Source of the DNA: UBA2287 sp964479665
Lineage (GTDB): Bacteria > Bacteroidota > Bacteroidia > Bacteroidales > Tenuifilaceae
Direction: 5' to 3'
Length of the DNA: 64,000 nt
Assembly (NCBI GenBank): GCA_964479665.1
Contig: CAYZNN010000006.1
Location: 62,001 to 126,000 of the forward strand
Shown here: positions 8,472 through 16,609 of the stretch, piece after piece
Position numbering within the stretch: position 1 is the stretch's first letter
Layout of the letters: each line of letters opens with the position of its first letter
Program-made: the position numbers and the translations under genes
Notes under the pieces: generated by a model
Database searches by the model: none
Told to the model about the DNA's origin: nothing
Seen by the model: the letters and a program-made list of their open reading frames with translations, nothing else

Positions 8472-10139
8472 ATGAGAACAGAAGTTGAAATTATTTGCGA
8501 AAACACGGGTAAAAGACACATGTTGAAGCCTGGATTGTCGCTTGCCGAAATTTCGTGCGAACTAAAAATTGAATCGAAATTCCCCATTCTTGGGGCCATG
8601 GTTAATAATAGGCTTAAGGAACTCGATTACGAAGTTTATACTCCAAAAACCATTCGATTTATCGATATTACCCACCCCGCAGGAATGCGTATGTACCAAC
8701 GCAGCCTCTTTTTTGTACTGCAAATGGCCGTAAAGGAAATTGTTCCGGAAGGGAAACTGCTTATTGAGCACTCGGTATCGAAGGGTTTTTACTGCGAAAT
8801 AGAGGGCTTAAGGGAAATTGAGTACGATACCATTTTTGCACTTATCGATAAAATGAAGGAGATTATAGCTAAAAATATTCCTTTTCGTCGCGATAAGGTG
8901 CTTACAGCCGATGCCATTGAAATATTCCGAAGAAATGGACTTGACGAAAAAGCGAAGCTTTTCGAAACCCGTCCAACGCTTTACACATCGGTTTACTATT
9001 TGAACAACATGGCCAATTACTTTTTCGGTTGCCTGGTGCCTTCAACGGGCTACCTACAGCTATTCGATTTGGTTAAGTACTACGAAGGAATGCTGTTAAT
9101 GGTGCCAAAACGTAAGAACCCGGTAGAGTTGGAAGATATTGTGATCCAGAACAAAATGTTCGATATTTTTCAGGAGTACCGCCATTGGGTCGAAATTCTT
9201 GGTGTTGGAAGCGCTGCTGCAATAAACCATATGGTTAAAAATGGCGAAGCCAGCGAGCTGATTAAAATATCGGAAGCGCTGCACGAGAAAAAGGTAGCCC
9301 AAATAGCCGACCAAATAAAGGAGCGCTCCAATAATGTAAGGCTTATTCTTATTTCTGGGCCATCTTCTTCAGGCAAAACAACATTCTCGAAGAGACTGTC
9401 GATTCAACTGAAAGTTTTGGGATTAAAACCCTACGCCATTTCGCTCGATAACTACTTTGTCGACCGGGAGCATACACCTCGCGACGAGGATGGCGACTAT
9501 GATTTCGAGTCGATTCATGCGCTCGACATCGATTTCTTTAATAAGCAGCTTATTCAGCTTATGAATGGCGAAGAAGTGGAGCTTCCAAAGTTCTCCTTCA
9601 CCAATGGAAAACGCTACTTCGATGGCACTAAGCTGAAAATTGAGCCCAAGGGAATTATAATAATCGAGGGAATTCATGCCCTTAACCCCGAACTTACCCA
9701 CTTAATTGGCAACGAGCTTAAATTCAAGGTTTACATCTCGGCGCTCACATCGCTTTCGATCGATGGTACCAGCCGAATTCCAACTACCGACAATAGGCTA
9801 ATTCGCCGGATAATTCGCGACTACCGCTACCGCGGGTACAGCGCCTACGACACCATTTCGCGCTGGGATAGCGTTCGGCGGGGCGAGGATCAAAACATAT
9901 TCCCATTTCAGGAGCAGGCCGATGTTATGTTCAATTCCGCATCGCTATACGAATTTGGCATTCTGAAAACATTTGCTGAGCCCATTCTGCATCAAGTTCC
10001 AACAAATGTTCCCGAATATGCTGAAGCCGTTCGGCTGCTGAAATTTTTAAGCTACTTCACAGCCATTCCGTACGAGGAGGTTCCGCCAACATCTATTCTT
10101 CGCGAGTTTTTAGGAGGAAGCACGTTTTCGTATAAGTAA
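8472..10139 (+). CDS. Nucleoside (uridine-type) kinase with N-terminal TGS/ThrRS-like region
   Basis: 555 aa. The N-terminal third resembles the TGS and second additional domains of threonyl-tRNA synthetase (LKPGLSLAEISCEL; IDITHPAGMRMYQRSLFFVLQMA). The C-terminal half is a uridine/phosphoribulokinase-type P-loop kinase: Walker A ISGPSSSGKTTFSKRL near residue 300, the YAISLDNYFVDREHTPRDEDGDYDFESIHALD substrate block, and IIIEGIHALNP. This architecture is widespread in Bacteroidota and other anaerobes and is usually called nucleoside kinase. Exact substrate is not proven. The first of ten 8-bp repeats starts four bases after the stop. Confidence 0.88.
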   Translation: MRTEVEIICENTGKRHMLKPGLSLAEISCELKIESKFPILGAMVNNRLKELDYEVYTPKTIRFIDITHPAGMRMYQRSLFFVLQMAVKEIVPEGKLLIEHSVSKGFYCEIEGLREIEYDTIFALIDKMKEIIAKNIPFRRDKVLTADAIEIFRRNGLDEKAKLFETRPTLYTSVYYLNNMANYFFGCLVPSTGYLQLFDLVKYYEGMLLMVPKRKNPVELEDIVIQNKMFDIFQEYRHWVEILGVGSAAAINHMVKNGEASELIKISEALHEKKVAQIADQIKERSNNVRLILISGPSSSGKTTFSKRLSIQLKVLGLKPYAISLDNYFVDREHTPRDEDGDYDFESIHALDIDFFNKQLIQLMNGEEVELPKFSFTNGKRYFDGTKLKIEPKGIIIIEGIHALNPELTHLIGNELKFKVYISALTSLSIDGTSRIPTTDNRLIRRIIRDYRYRGYSAYDTISRWDSVRRGEDQNIFPFQEQADVMFNSASLYEFGILKTFAEPILHQVPTNVPEYAEAVRLLKFLSYFTAIPYEEVPPTSILREFLGGSTFSYK

Positions 10140-10142
10140 GAT

Positions 10143-10222
10143 GAACAGTAGAACCAAGGAACAATTGAACAATTGAACAATTGAACAATTGAACAATAGA
10201 ACAATAGAATTTAGAATTTGGA
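10143..10222 (+). repeat. Array of ten GAA-anchored 8-bp units (consensus GAACAATT)
   Basis: Eighty bases divide exactly into ten octamers, each starting with GAA. Four are exact GAACAATT, two GAACAATA, and the outer ones are degenerate (GAACAGTA, GAACCAAG, GAATTTAG, GAATTTGG). The array starts 4 bp after the kinase stop and ends 6 bp before the four-helix-bundle start, so it fills the whole gap. A related array in inverted orientation lies on the other side of that gene. Confidence 0.9.
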
Positions 10223-10228
10223 TGAAAT

Positions 10229-10600
10229 ATGATTGAAAAGAAATTTGAACTTGAAGAACGGCTTATTGATTTTGCAGTTGAAATAATAAATTTTGTTGAT
10301 GGCTTGCCAAATACAAAGGCTGCGTTACATTTAGGAGGGCAACTTTTAAGGTCAGGTACTTCGCCTGCTCTTAATTATGGCGAAGCAAAAGGGGCTGAAT
10401 CGAAAAATGATTTTCTACATAAAATGAAGGTTTGTTTAAAGGAATTAAGAGAGTCCTATAATTGTATGAGAATATTATGTCGAGCAAAAATTTACAAGAA
10501 TGAGCAACAGCTAAAAGAATTAATAAATGAATGTAACGAACTCATCTCAATTTTTGTAAAAAGTATAAATACAGCTTCTAAAGCAGAATTGAAATCATAA
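10229..10600 (+). CDS. Four helix bundle protein (S23 / rRNA intervening-sequence type)
   Basis: 123 aa, all-helical. It has the signature of the S23/IVS four-helix-bundle family: F-x-LEERLIDFAVEIINFVDGLPNTKAALHLGGQLLRSGTSPALNYGEAKGAESKNDFLHKMKVCLKELRESYNCMRIL. Members are found inside 23S rRNA intervening sequences and, as Avd, in diversity-generating retroelements, and also free-standing in Bacteroidota genomes. Function is unknown. No reverse transcriptase or rRNA is near, so neither role applies here on the visible evidence. The gene is bracketed by inverted 8-bp repeat arrays, suggesting it entered or is maintained as a small cassette (inference). Confidence 0.85.
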   Translation: MIEKKFELEERLIDFAVEIINFVDGLPNTKAALHLGGQLLRSGTSPALNYGEAKGAESKNDFLHKMKVCLKELRESYNCMRILCRAKIYKNEQQLKELINECNELISIFVKSINTASKAELKS

Positions 10601-10650
10601 ACCGGTTGACCACTAAATGTATAAATATTACCCTCTTATAGAAATTTCAA

Positions 10651-10778
10651 AAGTTCAGCAATTGCACGATTCAACTGTTTAGTTATTCAGATGTTCAAAT
10701 GTTCAATTGTTCCGATGTTCCGATGTTCAAATGTTCAAATGTTCAAATGTTCAGTTATTCGGTTGTTCAATAGTTGTT
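10651..10778 (-). repeat. Array of about sixteen 8-bp units (consensus TTGAACAT on minus strand)
   Basis: On the plus strand the region divides in 8-bp steps with consensus ATGTTCAA. Six units are exact, and others are variants such as ATGTTCCG, TTGTTCCG, TTATTCAG, TTATTCGG and ATGTTCAG. The first four and the last units are more degenerate. On the minus strand the units read GAAC-rich, so the array mirrors the upstream 10143-10222 array. It ends 30 bp before recG. Confidence 0.85.
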
Positions 10779-10808
10779 TTTTAAATATTATTATTTGTAC
10801 CTAACCTA

Positions 10809-12917
10809 ATGATTATCAGCCTCTCAACCGATATAACTTATCTGCCCGGTGTTGGCCCTAAACGAGCCGAACTACTTCGTAAGGAGCTGAACATTGCTAC
10901 CCTTAACGATTTACTATATACTTTTCCGTATAAGTATATCGACAGGTCGAAGTTTTACAAAGTTTCGGAGATTAGCGAAGATTTACCTTATATACAAATA
11001 GTTGGTCAAATTACCCGCTTTCAGGAAGCTGGAGGGCCAAGAGCAAAAAGACTTTCGGCCGTATTTACCGATGGAACAGGAAACATTGAGCTGGTTTGGT
11101 TTAAAGGTTTAAAATGGATTTTAAAGGGACTAAAACCCAATGTAAACTACCTTCTGTTCGGTAAACCAACCCTTTTCAATGGCAAATGGAATATTGTTCA
11201 CCCCGAAATTGAGGAGGTTACTCAGCAGAACCTGCAAAAGGGCATTGCTGCGCTTCAGCCCGCATACCGCACCACCGAAAAGCTAAAAAACAGCTTTATT
11301 ACCTCAAAGGTAATTCTGAAATTGCAGCTGCAACTGGCCGAAATTGCAAAAAATCAAATCGACGAAACGCTGCCCGCTTACCTTATGGATAAGTTAAAGC
11401 TGATGACGCTACCGGAAGCATTGAAGCAGATCCACTTTCCCGAGTCGACACCACTGCTTAAAAAGGCTCAGCTGCGCCTAAAGTTCGAAGAACTTTTTTA
11501 TGTTCAGCTTAACATGCTAAACCAGAAAACGGTTAGGCAGCTTCAAGTTAATGGACACGTATTTAAGCTGGTTGGCGACCATTTTAATAGGTTCTATAAC
11601 GAAAGTTTACCCTTTCAGCTTACCGAAGCTCAAAAACGGGTTATGCGCGAAATTCGTAAGGACTTGGGCTCTGGTAAGCAGATGAATCGCCTCCTTCAGG
11701 GCGACGTGGGTAGCGGAAAAACGTTGGTGGCACTTATGTGTATGCTTTTAGCCATGGACAACGGTTTTCAGAGTGCCATAATGGCGCCCACCGAAATTCT
11801 TGCAACACAGCACTACAACACTATTACCGAGTTTTTAAAGAACTTACCCATTGAAGTGGCGCTTTTAACCGGAAGCACAAAAAAGAAGGATCGAACCCGC
11901 ATTTTCGAAATGTTAAGCAATGGAAGCCTCGGAATTATAATTGGTACACACGCACTTATTGAAGATCCTGTTCAGTTTAATAATTTGGGATTAGTTGTGG
12001 TCGACGAGCAGCAACGTTTTGGTGTTGCCCAGCGAGCAAAACTTTGGGAAAAGAATGCCGATCCACCCCATATTCTGGTAATGACCGCAACGCCAATACC
12101 ACGTACTTTAGCCATGACCGTTTACGGCGATTTGGATGTTAGCGTAATTGACGAGTTGCCACCAGGCCGAAAGGTTATTAAAACCCTTCATTATAACGAT
12201 GCTAAGCGAAACATTGTTTTTGGAATGATGCGCGAGCAAATAAAGCAGGGGCGGCAAATTTACGTGGTTTACCCGCTTATTCAAGAATCGGAGAAGATGG
12301 ACTACAAAGACCTGATGGACGGCTACGACAGCATTTCGCGAGCATTTCCACCTCCCGAGTATGCAACGGTTGTGGTACATGGTAAAATGAAAGCCGATGA
12401 AAAGGAGGCTTCAATGCAACTTTTTGTTCAAGGTAAAGCGCACATAATGGTTGCCACAACCGTAATTGAGGTTGGTGTAAATGTTCCCAACGCAACGGTA
12501 ATGATTATTGAAAGCGCCGAGCGCTTTGGGTTGTCGCAGCTACACCAGCTTCGTGGACGAGTTGGCCGTGGAGCCAACGAAAGCTACTGCATTTTAATGT
12601 CGGGAGTTAAGCTAAGCAACGAATCGCGTAAGCGAATGGAAACCATGGTAACCACCAACGACGGTTTTAAAATTGCCGAAGTTGATCTCGAACTTCGTGG
12701 CCCCGGCGACTTGGAGGGAACTCAGCAAAGCGGGCTTCCGTTCGACTTTAAAATTGCGAATATTGGACAGGATGGCCAAATACTTCAGCTTGCCCGCAAC
12801 ACCGCCAACGAAATACTAGATGAGGATAAATTGCTGAATCACCCTAAAAATTCAATTCTAAAATTGCAACTCGAAAAAATTAAACTTAAAAAAATGGATT
12901 TTAGTAAGGTAAGCTAA
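10809..12917 (+). CDS. recG: ATP-dependent DNA helicase RecG
   Basis: A branch-migration helicase that remodels stalled forks and Holliday junctions. 702 aa. An N-terminal wedge/OB region (TDITYLPGVGPKRAELLRKEL, then the OB fold about residues 60-130) is followed by SF2 helicase motifs: GDVGSGKT near residue 298, MAPTEILATQHY, DEQQRFGVAQR, MTATPIPRTLAMTVYGDLDVSVIDELPPGRK, VATTVIEVGVNVPNA and SQLHQLRGRVGRG. Motif II reads DEQQ where E. coli RecG has DEQH, a tolerated Q/H variation. Length and domain order are normal. Confidence 0.96.
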   Translation: MIISLSTDITYLPGVGPKRAELLRKELNIATLNDLLYTFPYKYIDRSKFYKVSEISEDLPYIQIVGQITRFQEAGGPRAKRLSAVFTDGTGNIELVWFKGLKWILKGLKPNVNYLLFGKPTLFNGKWNIVHPEIEEVTQQNLQKGIAALQPAYRTTEKLKNSFITSKVILKLQLQLAEIAKNQIDETLPAYLMDKLKLMTLPEALKQIHFPESTPLLKKAQLRLKFEELFYVQLNMLNQKTVRQLQVNGHVFKLVGDHFNRFYNESLPFQLTEAQKRVMREIRKDLGSGKQMNRLLQGDVGSGKTLVALMCMLLAMDNGFQSAIMAPTEILATQHYNTITEFLKNLPIEVALLTGSTKKKDRTRIFEMLSNGSLGIIIGTHALIEDPVQFNNLGLVVVDEQQRFGVAQRAKLWEKNADPPHILVMTATPIPRTLAMTVYGDLDVSVIDELPPGRKVIKTLHYNDAKRNIVFGMMREQIKQGRQIYVVYPLIQESEKMDYKDLMDGYDSISRAFPPPEYATVVVHGKMKADEKEASMQLFVQGKAHIMVATTVIEVGVNVPNATVMIIESAERFGLSQLHQLRGRVGRGANESYCILMSGVKLSNESRKRMETMVTTNDGFKIAEVDLELRGPGDLEGTQQSGLPFDFKIANIGQDGQILQLARNTANEILDEDKLLNHPKNSILKLQLEKIKLKKMDFSKVS

Positions 12918-13018
12918 CAGAAAGTATTTAAACCTATGCCCTCTTATCCCATCAAAATATTTTGAAATAATTCTAATTCTATACCAATTATAAATACTCA
13001 ACCAAAAAATCTCTTAAA

Positions 13019-15529
13019 ATGCAAAAACGACTTAGCCTTCTCTTAGTGTTTTGTTTTGTGGTAGTGCATTTAATGTCGCAGAACCAACCTATTACTAAGG
13101 CCAATTATGAATTGGCCTCCAAGTATTCGCCAACACGCATTCGGAAAATGGTTCTCAGCGGTGGAGTCGATGCTCATTGGCTTAAAAACACCGATCGATT
13201 TTGGTACGAATTTGAAACTAGCAAAGGGAAAAGTTATTACTTAGTTGACCCGGTTAAGCGAACCAAAACCCCTATTTTCGACAATGCTAAAATGGCGGCA
13301 GAAATATCACGACTTACAGGCGACCCTTTCGATGCCCAGAATTTACCCATAAAGAATTTGAAATTCCTCGATGACGAAAATACCATTCGTTTTGAAATAC
13401 AAAGCACTCTGGTTGACGAGGATAAAAAGGATGAAGAAGAGGACGATATGACCGAAGAACAGGGAAGCAGCAAACGTGGAAGAAATGACAAACCAAAGAA
13501 GAAAACCTGGTTTTTCGACTATAGCCTGAGAAGCGCTAAAGTGGTTATGCTCGATGATTACAAAAAGCCCAAGGATAGGCCCGACTGGGCAAATATATCG
13601 CCCGATGGACAAAAAGTTGTTTTTGCTAAAAAATACAATCTGTATTGGATGGATAAGGAGAGCTACGATAAATTCTTGAAAAATAAAAAGGATTCAACTA
13701 TCGTAGAGAACCAGCTTACCTTTGATGGAGAAAAGGATTACAGCTATGGAGGATTTGGAAGAGAGGAGGACAATGAGGAAGAGAAGAAGAATTTTGATAA
13801 GCGCAAATCGGCTTTCATTCTTTGGTCGCCCGACTCAAAAATGTTTGCTCTAACCCGAAGCGATAACCGTAAGGTTAAGGATTTATGGGTTATTAAAACC
13901 CTTTCAAATCCGCGTCCAACTATTGAAACTTATAAGTACCACATGCCCGGAGAAACGGATGCTCCAAAAATGGAAATTTTAGTCTTTAATTTTTCCGATT
14001 CTATTCCTGTTCGTGTTAAAGCAGAAGCATTTCCCGATCAAACCCTTTCACTTCAGGCAAAACCACAACTTCAGAAACAACGCGACGAAGATTACGTAGC
14101 CCGCCAATGGTTATCCGATTCTCCAAATAAGTTCTATTTCACCCGCACTTCGCGCGACCTGAAGCGGATTGATATTTGCGAAGCAAATCCTTTCACAGGC
14201 GATGTAAAGGTACTTATTGAAGAAAGACTTAATACCTACGTTGAAACCCGTCCACTTGGGCTAGTAAATGGAGGTAAAGAACTTATCCATTGGTCGGAAC
14301 GCGATGGTTGGGGACATTTTTACCTACACGATTCGAATGGTAAACTGAAAAACCAGATTACATCGGGACCATACCACTGCGAGCGAATAGTTGGTATTGA
14401 TGAATTAAACAGAGTTCTATATTTCACTGCAAATGCAAAAGAGATTAACGAGGATCCCTACTACGAACATTTATATCGTGTTAACTTCGATGGTACGGGA
14501 CTTATGCTGTTGAACCCTGGTAACTTTAATCATAGCGTAAGCATGAATGATAACCAAAAGTTTTTTGTCAACAACTTTTCGAGGGTTAACACTACCCCAA
14601 AATCTGAGCTGCGCGATGGTAAAGGGAATAAAATAATGGACCTAGAAACAGTCGACCTAAGCCTTCTTATGGCTACAGGTTACAAGTTTCCTGAACCGTT
14701 TACTGTAAAAGCCGACGATGGAAAAACCGATTTGTATGGTGTAATGTACAAACCTTTCGATTTCGATTCAACCAAGCTCTACCCCATTATTCTATATGTT
14801 TATCCAGGCCCCCAAACCGAGGCAGTGGATAAGTCGTTCTCAGCCCGTATGGATCGAACCGACCGACTGGCTCAAATGGGATTTATTGTAATTACGGTTG
14901 GAAATCGCGGAGGCCATCCAAAACGATCGAAATGGTACCATAATTATGGCTATGGAAACCTTCGTAACTATGGTTTAGCCGATAAAAAAGTTGCCGTAGA
15001 GCAATTGGCTAATAGGTACAAATTTATCGATAATAGCAAAGTTGGTATTCATGGGCACTCGGGCGGAGGGTTCATGTCAACTGCTGCCATGCTGGTTTAT
15101 CCCGATTTCTTTAAGGTGGCCGTTTCAAATGCAGGTAACCATGAAAACAATATTTACAATCGTTGGTGGAGCGAGAAGCACCACGGAGTAAAGGAAATTA
15201 CCGATACCACAGGTACAACTAAATTTGAGTATAGCATCGACAAAAACTCCGATTTGGCCAAGAACCTTAAAGGGAAACTTTTACTAACTACAGGAGAAAT
15301 AGATAATAACGTTCATCCCGGGTTAACCTTCAGAATGGCTAATGCCCTAATTAAAGCCAATAAGCGCTTCGATTTCTTTATTTACCCTGGCCAGCGACAC
15401 GGCTATGGCGATATGACCGAATACCATTTCTGGCTTACTGCAGACTACTTCGCAAAACACCTAATTGGCGACTTCTCAAATAGTGTTGACATTATTGAAA
15501 TGACCCGGGATATTGAATTGAAGAGATAG
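13019..15529 (+). CDS. S9 family peptidase, DPP IV type, secreted
   Basis: 836 aa serine peptidase of the prolyl oligopeptidase family, likely removing X-Pro/Ala dipeptides in the periplasm. It has a signal peptide (residues 1-20, ending LMSQ), a long beta-propeller region (about 100-560) containing an acidic, low-complexity insert near residues 135-155 (DEDKKDEEEDDMTEEQ), and a C-terminal alpha/beta hydrolase. The nucleophile Ser is in GHSGGGFMS near residue 685, the Asp in TGEIDNNVHPG and the His in GQRHGYGD. A terminator follows before the convergent metF. Confidence 0.9.
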   Translation: MQKRLSLLLVFCFVVVHLMSQNQPITKANYELASKYSPTRIRKMVLSGGVDAHWLKNTDRFWYEFETSKGKSYYLVDPVKRTKTPIFDNAKMAAEISRLTGDPFDAQNLPIKNLKFLDDENTIRFEIQSTLVDEDKKDEEEDDMTEEQGSSKRGRNDKPKKKTWFFDYSLRSAKVVMLDDYKKPKDRPDWANISPDGQKVVFAKKYNLYWMDKESYDKFLKNKKDSTIVENQLTFDGEKDYSYGGFGREEDNEEEKKNFDKRKSAFILWSPDSKMFALTRSDNRKVKDLWVIKTLSNPRPTIETYKYHMPGETDAPKMEILVFNFSDSIPVRVKAEAFPDQTLSLQAKPQLQKQRDEDYVARQWLSDSPNKFYFTRTSRDLKRIDICEANPFTGDVKVLIEERLNTYVETRPLGLVNGGKELIHWSERDGWGHFYLHDSNGKLKNQITSGPYHCERIVGIDELNRVLYFTANAKEINEDPYYEHLYRVNFDGTGLMLLNPGNFNHSVSMNDNQKFFVNNFSRVNTTPKSELRDGKGNKIMDLETVDLSLLMATGYKFPEPFTVKADDGKTDLYGVMYKPFDFDSTKLYPIILYVYPGPQTEAVDKSFSARMDRTDRLAQMGFIVITVGNRGGHPKRSKWYHNYGYGNLRNYGLADKKVAVEQLANRYKFIDNSKVGIHGHSGGGFMSTAAMLVYPDFFKVAVSNAGNHENNIYNRWWSEKHHGVKEITDTTGTTKFEYSIDKNSDLAKNLKGKLLLTTGEIDNNVHPGLTFRMANALIKANKRFDFFIYPGQRHGYGDMTEYHFWLTADYFAKHLIGDFSNSVDIIEMTRDIELKR

Positions 15530-15550
15530 AATTCTCATATATATTTCAGG

Positions 15551-15585
15551 AAGCGGCTGTTTAGATAATAAACAGTCGCTTTTTA
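15551..15585 (+). terminator. Rho-independent terminator of the S9 peptidase gene
   Basis: Stem AAGCGGCTGTTTA / TAAACAGTCGCTT (one G-T wobble) with a 4-nt loop, followed by TTTTATT. It abuts the metF stop codon on the other strand. Confidence 0.8.
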
Positions 15586-16536
15586 TTAGCAAATACCCTT
15601 GGCAATAGCCACAATATTTTCGGCCCTGCCCATGGTATAAAGGTGAATAATTGGGGCTCCGTTGGCAAGCAATTCTTTTGCCTGAGCGGTGCACCACTCA
15701 ACTCCTAATTGCCAAACTTCACGGTTCGTTTTGCACTTCGACATAGCCTTCGACAGCTCCGTTGGAATGGTTATTCCAAACATTTTAGGAAGTAGATTCT
15801 GGTGCTCATGAACGGCAACTGGCTTTAGGCCAGGAATTATGGGTACTGTAATTCCCGCTTTTCGGCATCGATTAACAATGTCGAAATAAACATTATTATC
15901 GAAAAACATTTGGGTAACAATGTACTCTGCGCCTGCATCGACCTTTTGTTTTAAATGAAAAATATCGGCATCGAGGTTTGGCGATTCCTGATGCTTTTCG
16001 GGATAACCTGCCACGCCGACTGAGAAGTGGGTTGGGGTTGGATTTTCAACATACTTTTCCAAATAATCGCCTTTGTTTAAGCGCATAATTTGCTCGAGCA
16101 GCTCAACGGCGTACCTATGACCCTCGGGGTGTGGTTCGAATTTGCCGGTAATCTTGTCGCCATCGCCACGAAGGACAAGCAGGTTGCGAATTCCCAAGAA
16201 ATCTAAGTCGATTAGCGCCTCCTCGGTTTCGCGCTGCGAAAAGCCACCGCAAATAATGTGTGGCACCACATCGACCTTGTATTTCCCCATTATTGCTGCC
16301 GCAATACCAACTGTTCCGGGGCGCTTACGCACAACAGCCGGAGTTTTTTTTCCATTTACATTTATGTACGTTAACTCCTCGCGGTGGTAAGTAATATTTA
16401 TGTATGGTGGAGCAAATTCCATTAGCTGGTCGAGGGTTGAAAAAATGGTGTTGATACTGCTGCCCTTTACCGGTGGAAGCAATTCGAACGAAAGGCGCGA
16501 GCCTTTTATGTTTTGGAGGTGTTGGGGGATTGTCAT
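15586..16536 (-). CDS. metF: Methylenetetrahydrofolate reductase MetF
   Basis: Reduces 5,10-methylene-THF to 5-methyl-THF, the methyl donor for MetH encoded just upstream. About 316 aa TIM barrel. The catalytic Glu is in SRLSFELLPP, followed by INITYHREE, PHIICGGFSQRETEEALIDL, NLLVLRGDGDK, FSVGVAGYPEKHQESPNLDADIFHLKQKVDAGAEYIVTQMFFDN and VPIIPGLKPV. The start at 16536 (MTIPQHLQ) is chosen because the frame upstream translates repeat DNA and the antisense end of metH. Last gene of the metYX-hom-metHF operon. Lacks the regulatory domain of eukaryotic MTHFR, as normal for bacteria. Confidence 0.95.
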   Translation of the reverse strand: MTIPQHLQNIKGSRLSFELLPPVKGSSINTIFSTLDQLMEFAPPYINITYHREELTYINVNGKKTPAVVRKRPGTVGIAAAIMGKYKVDVVPHIICGGFSQRETEEALIDLDFLGIRNLLVLRGDGDKITGKFEPHPEGHRYAVELLEQIMRLNKGDYLEKYVENPTPTHFSVGVAGYPEKHQESPNLDADIFHLKQKVDAGAEYIVTQMFFDNNVYFDIVNRCRKAGITVPIIPGLKPVAVHEHQNLLPKMFGITIPTELSKAMSKCKTNREVWQLGVEWCTAQAKELLANGAPIIHLYTMGRAENIVAIAKGIC

Positions 16537-16554
16537 GGTTAACTTTTTTTTCAC

Positions 16555-16608
16555 CACAATAGTCACAGTAGAACACATTAGTCTATTGTTTCTATTGTGT
16601 CTAATGTG
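16555..16608. repeat. Six 9-bp units, three direct and three inverted, between metH and metF
   Basis: The region splits exactly into six nonamers. The first three on the plus strand are CACAATAGT, CACAGTAGA and ACACATTAG. The next three are inverted: TCTATTGTT, TCTATTGTG and TCTAATGTG. CACATTAG (16574-16581) and CTAATGTG (16601-16608) form a perfect 8-bp inverted repeat. The array occupies almost the whole metH-metF gap. The unit TCTATTGTG recurs in the metX-metY gap. Confidence 0.85.
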
Positions 16609-16609
16609 G

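Noticed and set aside
10229..10600. Diversity-generating retroelement (Avd-like gene)
   Set aside because: No reverse transcriptase, template repeat or variable repeat was found near the gene.
10143..10778. Possible CRISPR array around the four-helix-bundle gene
   Set aside because: Units are 8 bp with no spacers, flank a gene, and no cas genes are present.
12000..12015. RecG motif II DEQQ as a defect
   Set aside because: Gln for His at this place is a conservative change within the DEx(Q/H) helicase motif and the rest of the protein is normal.
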